NCBI RefSeq assembly: GCF_000423485.1
Contig: NZ_AUIB01000011.1
Span: forward strand, 1 to 57,043
Source of the DNA: Propionimicrobium lymphophilum DSM 4903
GTDB taxonomy: Bacteria; Actinomycetota; Actinomycetes; Propionibacteriales; Propionibacteriaceae
Direction of reading: 5' to 3'
DNA length: 57,043 nt
The position numbers were made by a program, and so were the translations under genes. The notes below the pieces were generated by a model that saw nothing but the letters and a program-made list of their open reading frames with translations, ran no database searches and was not told the origin of the DNA. Shown piece after piece: positions 54,086-57,043 of this stretch. The first letter of the stretch is position 1; the number at the start of each line of letters is the position of its first letter.

Positions 54086-56152
54086 ATGAAGTACATCTCC
54101 GATTTTCCCTACGAGGTGGAGGTCGTCGAAGACTGGATTCCGCTTTCCGACGGCACCAGGCTGTGGATGAAGGCGTGGCTGCCTAAAACCGAAGAAAAGG
54201 TTCCGGTCATTCTCGAGTACCTGCCCTACCGTGCAGGCGACTGGACTTGGCCGCGCGATTCGGAGCGTCACCCCTACTACGCGGGCCACGGCTACGCGTC
54301 GGTGCGCGTCGACATTCGAGGCCACGGCAACTCCGAGGGCGTGCCCGGCGACGAATATGACGCCCAGGAACACGCCGACGGCGTTGAGGTCATCAATTGG
54401 CTTGCCAGCCGCGAATGGTCGAACGGCAACGTTGGCATGTTCGGCATTTCGTGGGGTGGTTTTAACTCGCTTCAGCTGGCCTACCTGCAGCCCGAGCCGC
54501 TGAAGGCAATCGTCACCGTCTGCTCCACCGACGACCGCTACGACAACGACGTGCACTACATGGGCGGCTCGATGCTGGCCGTCGACATGCACGCCTGGGC
54601 AGCCACCATGATGGCTTTCGAATCTCGCCCGGTAGACAAGCGCGTCTGGGGCGACAAGTGGCGCGAGCAGTGGGTTGGCAGGCTGAACAAGCTCAGTCCG
54701 TTCATCGACCGCTGGCTGGCCCACCAGACCCGCGACGACTACTGGCGTCACGGCTCGGTGTGCGAGGACTACTCGCGCATCAACGCGGCCGTCATGGCCG
54801 TCGGCGGCTGGTTCGACCCGTACCGCGACACCGTCCTGCGGCTCGTGGAAAACCTTTCTGCGCAAGGCAAGAACGTCAAGGGCATCATCGGCCCCTGGTC
54901 GCACCAATACCCGGACCGCGACCTGCGCCCGGGCCCGCACATCGACTTCCTCGGCGAAACCCTGCGTTGGTGGGACAAGTGGCTGAAGGAAGAAGATAAC
55001 GACGTCATGGACGAGCCGCTGCTGCGCACCTGGATGCTCGATGGCTACGAGCCCAAGTCTGTCTACGATGAGATGCCCGGACGCTGGATCGCCGAGCGCG
55101 AATGGCCGAACCCGGCATTCGAGGCGAGGACGTTCTTACTTGCAGATGGCGCCTGCTGCCCGCTCGCCCAAGACCAGAACGGCAAGCAGATTGCGCGTGT
55201 CAAGAGCCCGCAGGACGTCGGGCAGCTTGCCGGCCGCTACTTCCCGTTCGGCAACGACACCGACCTTCCGGTCGATCAGCGCCCCGACGACGGCCGCAGC
55301 ACGACGTTCGATTTCCCGCTGAGCAAGCCGCTGCAGATTTTGGGCAACGCCCAGGTGAACCTCAAGATAACGACGCAGGCGACCCGCGGCCAGGTTTACG
55401 TGCGCCTGTGTGACGTCGCCCCCGACGGCGCATCGACGCTGATTACCCGCGGCAACCTGAACCTGACGGCTCGTGAAGGCCGAGACAAGGTGGTGGAGTT
55501 CCCCGCCGGCGAATGGGTGGACGTCACCATCCCGATGACCGGCATCGCCTACCAAGTGCCCGAGGGTCACACGCTGCGGCTCTCGGTTTCCACGGCGTAT
55601 TGGCCGTGGATTTGGCCGCAAGCGCAGAACGAGGCGGTCGAGATCGACCTAGCCGCCAGCCGCTTCGTCGTTCCGGAGCGCCTGGCACACGAGCAGGGCT
55701 CGGCTCAGGAAGAGCTGGACAAATCGGTGGTCTTCGGCGAGCCGGTTCAGCCGCCACTCATCGACGTCGAGTACCCCGAGGAGGGCCGCTCCGGCGCCCG
55801 TCGCCCGGAACGTTTGATTAGCTTCGACGTGGCCAAGCAGGAAACGCTGATTCAGGTGGACCCGATGTACGGTGGCACCAGGATCTACCCCGACGGCCTG
55901 CACTACAACGAGGACGCCGTCGAGCGTTACTGGATCAACTGGGACGACCCCACTAGCGCACGCACCGAGGCGCAGTGGAAGGTGGAGCTGACCCGTCCGG
56001 ACATGGACTGGGAGGCCTCGCTGACCGCCGACACCCGGATCCGCTGCGACGAGAAGAACTTCTACACGCAGTCGATCGTCGAATGCTTTGATGAGGACGA
56101 AAAGATCTTTTCCAGGACCTGGGAAGAAACCATTCCGCGCGAAGCTAGCTAA
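54086..56152 (+). CDS. CocE/NonD-family hydrolase (peptidase S15-like)
   Basis: The 688-aa alpha/beta hydrolase has the nucleophile elbow GISWGGF (S122), the acid in GGWFDPYRD (D244) and the base in GPWSHQYPDRD (H273). A C-terminal jelly-roll PepX_C domain (about 330-560) follows. There is no signal peptide, so it is cytoplasmic. The family includes X-Pro dipeptidyl peptidases and esterases. AAGGAGG precedes the ATG. Its place right after the peptide transporter favours a peptidase role, but this is not proven. Confidence 0.9.
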   Translation: MKYISDFPYEVEVVEDWIPLSDGTRLWMKAWLPKTEEKVPVILEYLPYRAGDWTWPRDSERHPYYAGHGYASVRVDIRGHGNSEGVPGDEYDAQEHADGVEVINWLASREWSNGNVGMFGISWGGFNSLQLAYLQPEPLKAIVTVCSTDDRYDNDVHYMGGSMLAVDMHAWAATMMAFESRPVDKRVWGDKWREQWVGRLNKLSPFIDRWLAHQTRDDYWRHGSVCEDYSRINAAVMAVGGWFDPYRDTVLRLVENLSAQGKNVKGIIGPWSHQYPDRDLRPGPHIDFLGETLRWWDKWLKEEDNDVMDEPLLRTWMLDGYEPKSVYDEMPGRWIAEREWPNPAFEARTFLLADGACCPLAQDQNGKQIARVKSPQDVGQLAGRYFPFGNDTDLPVDQRPDDGRSTTFDFPLSKPLQILGNAQVNLKITTQATRGQVYVRLCDVAPDGASTLITRGNLNLTAREGRDKVVEFPAGEWVDVTIPMTGIAYQVPEGHTLRLSVSTAYWPWIWPQAQNEAVEIDLAASRFVVPERLAHEQGSAQEELDKSVVFGEPVQPPLIDVEYPEEGRSGARRPERLISFDVAKQETLIQVDPMYGGTRIYPDGLHYNEDAVERYWINWDDPTSARTEAQWKVELTRPDMDWEASLTADTRIRCDEKNFYTQSIVECFDEDEKIFSRTWEETIPREAS

Positions 56153-56163
56153 CGAATAAAACG

Positions 56164-56200
56164 AATAATTGGCCCGAGTTACCGGGCCAATTATTTTTTG
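56164..56200. terminator. Intrinsic terminator after the hydrolase gene
   Basis: AATAATTGGCCCG pairs perfectly with CGGGCCAATTATT (13 bp), with a six-base loop and a T-run. Confidence 0.88.
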
Positions 56201-56693
56201 GACGGCTAAATAAAACCTGCGAAAACAAAGCGGCCAGGCGGGTCTAATCAATTGGAGGCAGCAGCCTTCGCACCATTGAACGAAAGCTGAGGCCTGCTCC
56301 GAAAGGTAGTAGTGCTCAACATACGCAGGGCCTCCACGTCGCGGTTCGTCGAAATTTGTAAAGGAACACTTCATTAGGTGAACCTAAAAACGCGAGATAA
56401 AAATTCCGATTTTTAGCGTTTTTGAGCGTCCGTTTTCGGTATTTAAGAGATTAAGAAAAACTCTAGTTCCCTGGTGCCACAAAGGCCCCAAAAACATCGC
56501 CCTCTGGACATATTTCCCTACGCTTTTCGATATAGTTTTTACACTCGGAAAACTATCTGGGGTGGGAGAGTCTGGTGCTTAATCAAAGCGGAAAATCATC
56601 AACCCTCACCGCCACGCACCGAACCTTTCTTAAGTGGTGAAAGCCTAATGAGCGATAACAACGAATGTTTAGGAAAAACTGAAAGGAGCGGCA
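56201..56693. other. Long stretch without a confirmed gene
   Basis: On the minus strand a short frame starting at 56374 (MKCSFTNFDEPRRGG, then VEHYYLSEQ) runs into the terminator and the antisense of the hydrolase, so it is doubtful. On the plus strand a 17-codon frame at 56649 (MSDNNECLGKTERSGNV) ends in the IS inverted repeat. A hairpin (about 56530-56557) with ATAGTTTTT facing AAAACTAT is present. No known RNA family is recognised. Confidence 0.4.
56374..56387. promoter_or_regulatory. DtxR-box-like palindrome
   Basis: TTAGGTGAACCTAA is a palindrome (TTAGGT/ACCTAA around GA). The half-sites match those of DtxR/IdeR metal-regulator boxes, though the spacer is shorter than the 19-bp consensus. 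It may control a transcript on either strand. Confidence 0.4.
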
Positions 56694-56698
56694 ATGTC
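56694..56698 (+). pseudogene. Gene start interrupted by the IS element
   Basis: An AAAGGAG site (56681-56687) is followed seven bases later by ATG at 56694. The IS left end begins at 56699, so only ATG and two more bases remain. The original gene should resume beyond the element, outside the window. Confidence 0.45.
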
Positions 56699-56705
56699 TG
56701 AAGTG

Positions 56706-56751
56706 CTCCCCGAAAGTTGGACTGGTTAATTTGGTTCCTTCTTTCGGGGAG
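56706..56751 (+). promoter_or_regulatory. Hairpin masking the transposase ribosome binding site
   Basis: CTCCCCGAAAG (56706-56716) pairs perfectly with CTTTCGGGGAG (56741-56751). The right arm contains GGGGAG, seven bases before the orfA ATG. Read-through RNA from outside would fold and hide the site. Confidence 0.65.
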
Positions 56752-56758
56752 TATCTTT

Positions 56759-57043
56759 ATGCGCAAGAATGCTGCTTTGTCTTATAGTCAGCGGCTTCGT
56801 TTGATTGAGTTATTTGAGGCTGGTTACGGAAGAGAGGCGGCTGCTGACCTAGCCGGGTGTAGTAGGTATGCGTCGAGAAATTTTCAGGATCGGTGGCGTA
56901 TTCATGGCAGGCTAGCTGTTGTGGATAGGTCAAAGTATTCGTCATATTCCTATGAGCTGAAGGTTCAGGCTGTTAAGCGTTTCCTTGCTGGTGAAACCAA
57001 GCCTGATATAGCTAAAGACTTGGAATTATCTTCTCCGAAACTG
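56759..57043 (+). CDS. IS3-family transposase OrfA (helix-turn-helix), truncated by window end
   Basis: The visible 95 residues begin MRKNAALSYSQRLRLIELFE and carry two helix-turn-helix-like units: GYGREAAADLAGCSRYASRNF and, later, YELKVQAVKRFLAGETKPDI. This double-HTH layout is that of IS150-type OrfA proteins, which bind the inverted repeats. The frame is open at the window edge, and OrfAB fusion by frameshifting would occur beyond it. Confidence 0.82.
   Translation, partial: MRKNAALSYSQRLRLIELFEAGYGREAAADLAGCSRYASRNFQDRWRIHGRLAVVDRSKYSSYSYELKVQAVKRFLAGETKPDIAKDLELSSPKL

Larger units (their letters stand above)
56699..57043 (+). mobile_element. IS3-family insertion sequence (IS150-like), left part
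   Basis: The left terminal inverted repeat starts TGAAGTGCTCCCCGAAAG and continues into TTGGAC, typical of IS3/IS150 ends. The transposase orfA follows at 56759. The element continues past the window edge, so orfB and the right end are not seen. Confidence 0.8.

Noticed and set aside
55649-56374. Long minus-strand open frame overlapping the hydrolase gene
   Set aside because: Most of it is the antisense shadow of the hydrolase and it crosses a terminator; only the first ~45 codons could be real.
56201-56460. Possible structured RNA with ribozyme- or SRP-like look
   Set aside because: No SRP, riboswitch or tmRNA core motif could be matched; only weak helices are seen.

Overview
This window is a stretch of an actinobacterial (Actinomycetota) chromosome of moderate G+C. 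The evidence is the set of lineage-typical genes: a DLW-39 small protein, a DUF5318 protein, a PIG-V/GT87/PBP1A cluster, two DUF6541 membrane proteins, a Tad pilus locus, a short Pta, GTG/TTG starts and several genes with no visible Shine-Dalgarno site. A Propionibacteriaceae- or Actinomycetaceae-like host is plausible, but the genus cannot be fixed from the sequence alone. A tRNA-Ala close to DLW-39 is often seen near gyrA/oriC in this phylum, so an origin-proximal location is possible.

Layout. (1) 1-2850: an A+T-richer stretch with a DEDDh exonuclease-BRCT protein, a tRNA-Thr(CGT), and a carbamoyltransferase-like protein whose substrate motifs are altered. (2) 2960-21874: a large mosaic cell-surface glycan region. 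It has GT2 glycosyltransferases, a DUF2304 protein, a Wzx-like flippase, galE, two tandem DUF6541 membrane proteins, glf (UDP-galactopyranose mutase), an ABC glycan exporter (permease plus ATPase), two more GT2 enzymes and an acyltransferase. galE and glf together supply UDP-galactofuranose, so a galactofuranose-containing polymer exported by the ABC pair is the simplest reading. A sodium/proton antiporter and a decayed L,D-transpeptidase pseudogene sit inside this region. (3) 21900-25110: a PII/CutA-like protein, an AlbA_2 (Schlafen-type) regulator preceded by striking palindromes, a small GNAT protein and a PfkB kinase. (4) 25148-30140: two membrane mannosyl/glycosyltransferases, a class A penicillin-binding protein and DUF5318 as an overlapping operon on the minus strand. 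(5) 30258-36957: tRNA-Ala(TGC), DoxX, HIT, DLW-39, an unrecognised 596-aa protein, a NarL-type two-component system, a sigma-like protein whose start codon abuts a terminator, and a GNAT protein. (6) 36961-48159: an MFS transporter, a nine-gene Tad pilus operon on the minus strand ending in a LysM/BTAD membrane protein, and a divergent gene for a soluble Aer-like PAS protein. (7) 48163-56152: fhs, nfo, pta, a POT peptide transporter and a CocE/S15 hydrolase. (8) 56153-57043: a non-coding stretch with a metal-box-like palindrome, then the left end of an IS3-family element that runs off the window.

How the genes work together. Most of the window concerns the cell envelope: glycan synthesis and export, lipid-linked mannosylation, peptidoglycan polymerisation and surface pili. 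Metabolic genes (fhs, pta, peptide uptake and hydrolysis) lie at the right. The most unusual points are the Aer-like PAS sensor without a chemoreceptor domain beside the Tad locus, the palindrome-controlled AlbA_2 gene, the terminator/start-codon abutment, the transcarbamoylase with rewritten motifs, and an IS hairpin that masks the transposase ribosome binding site.
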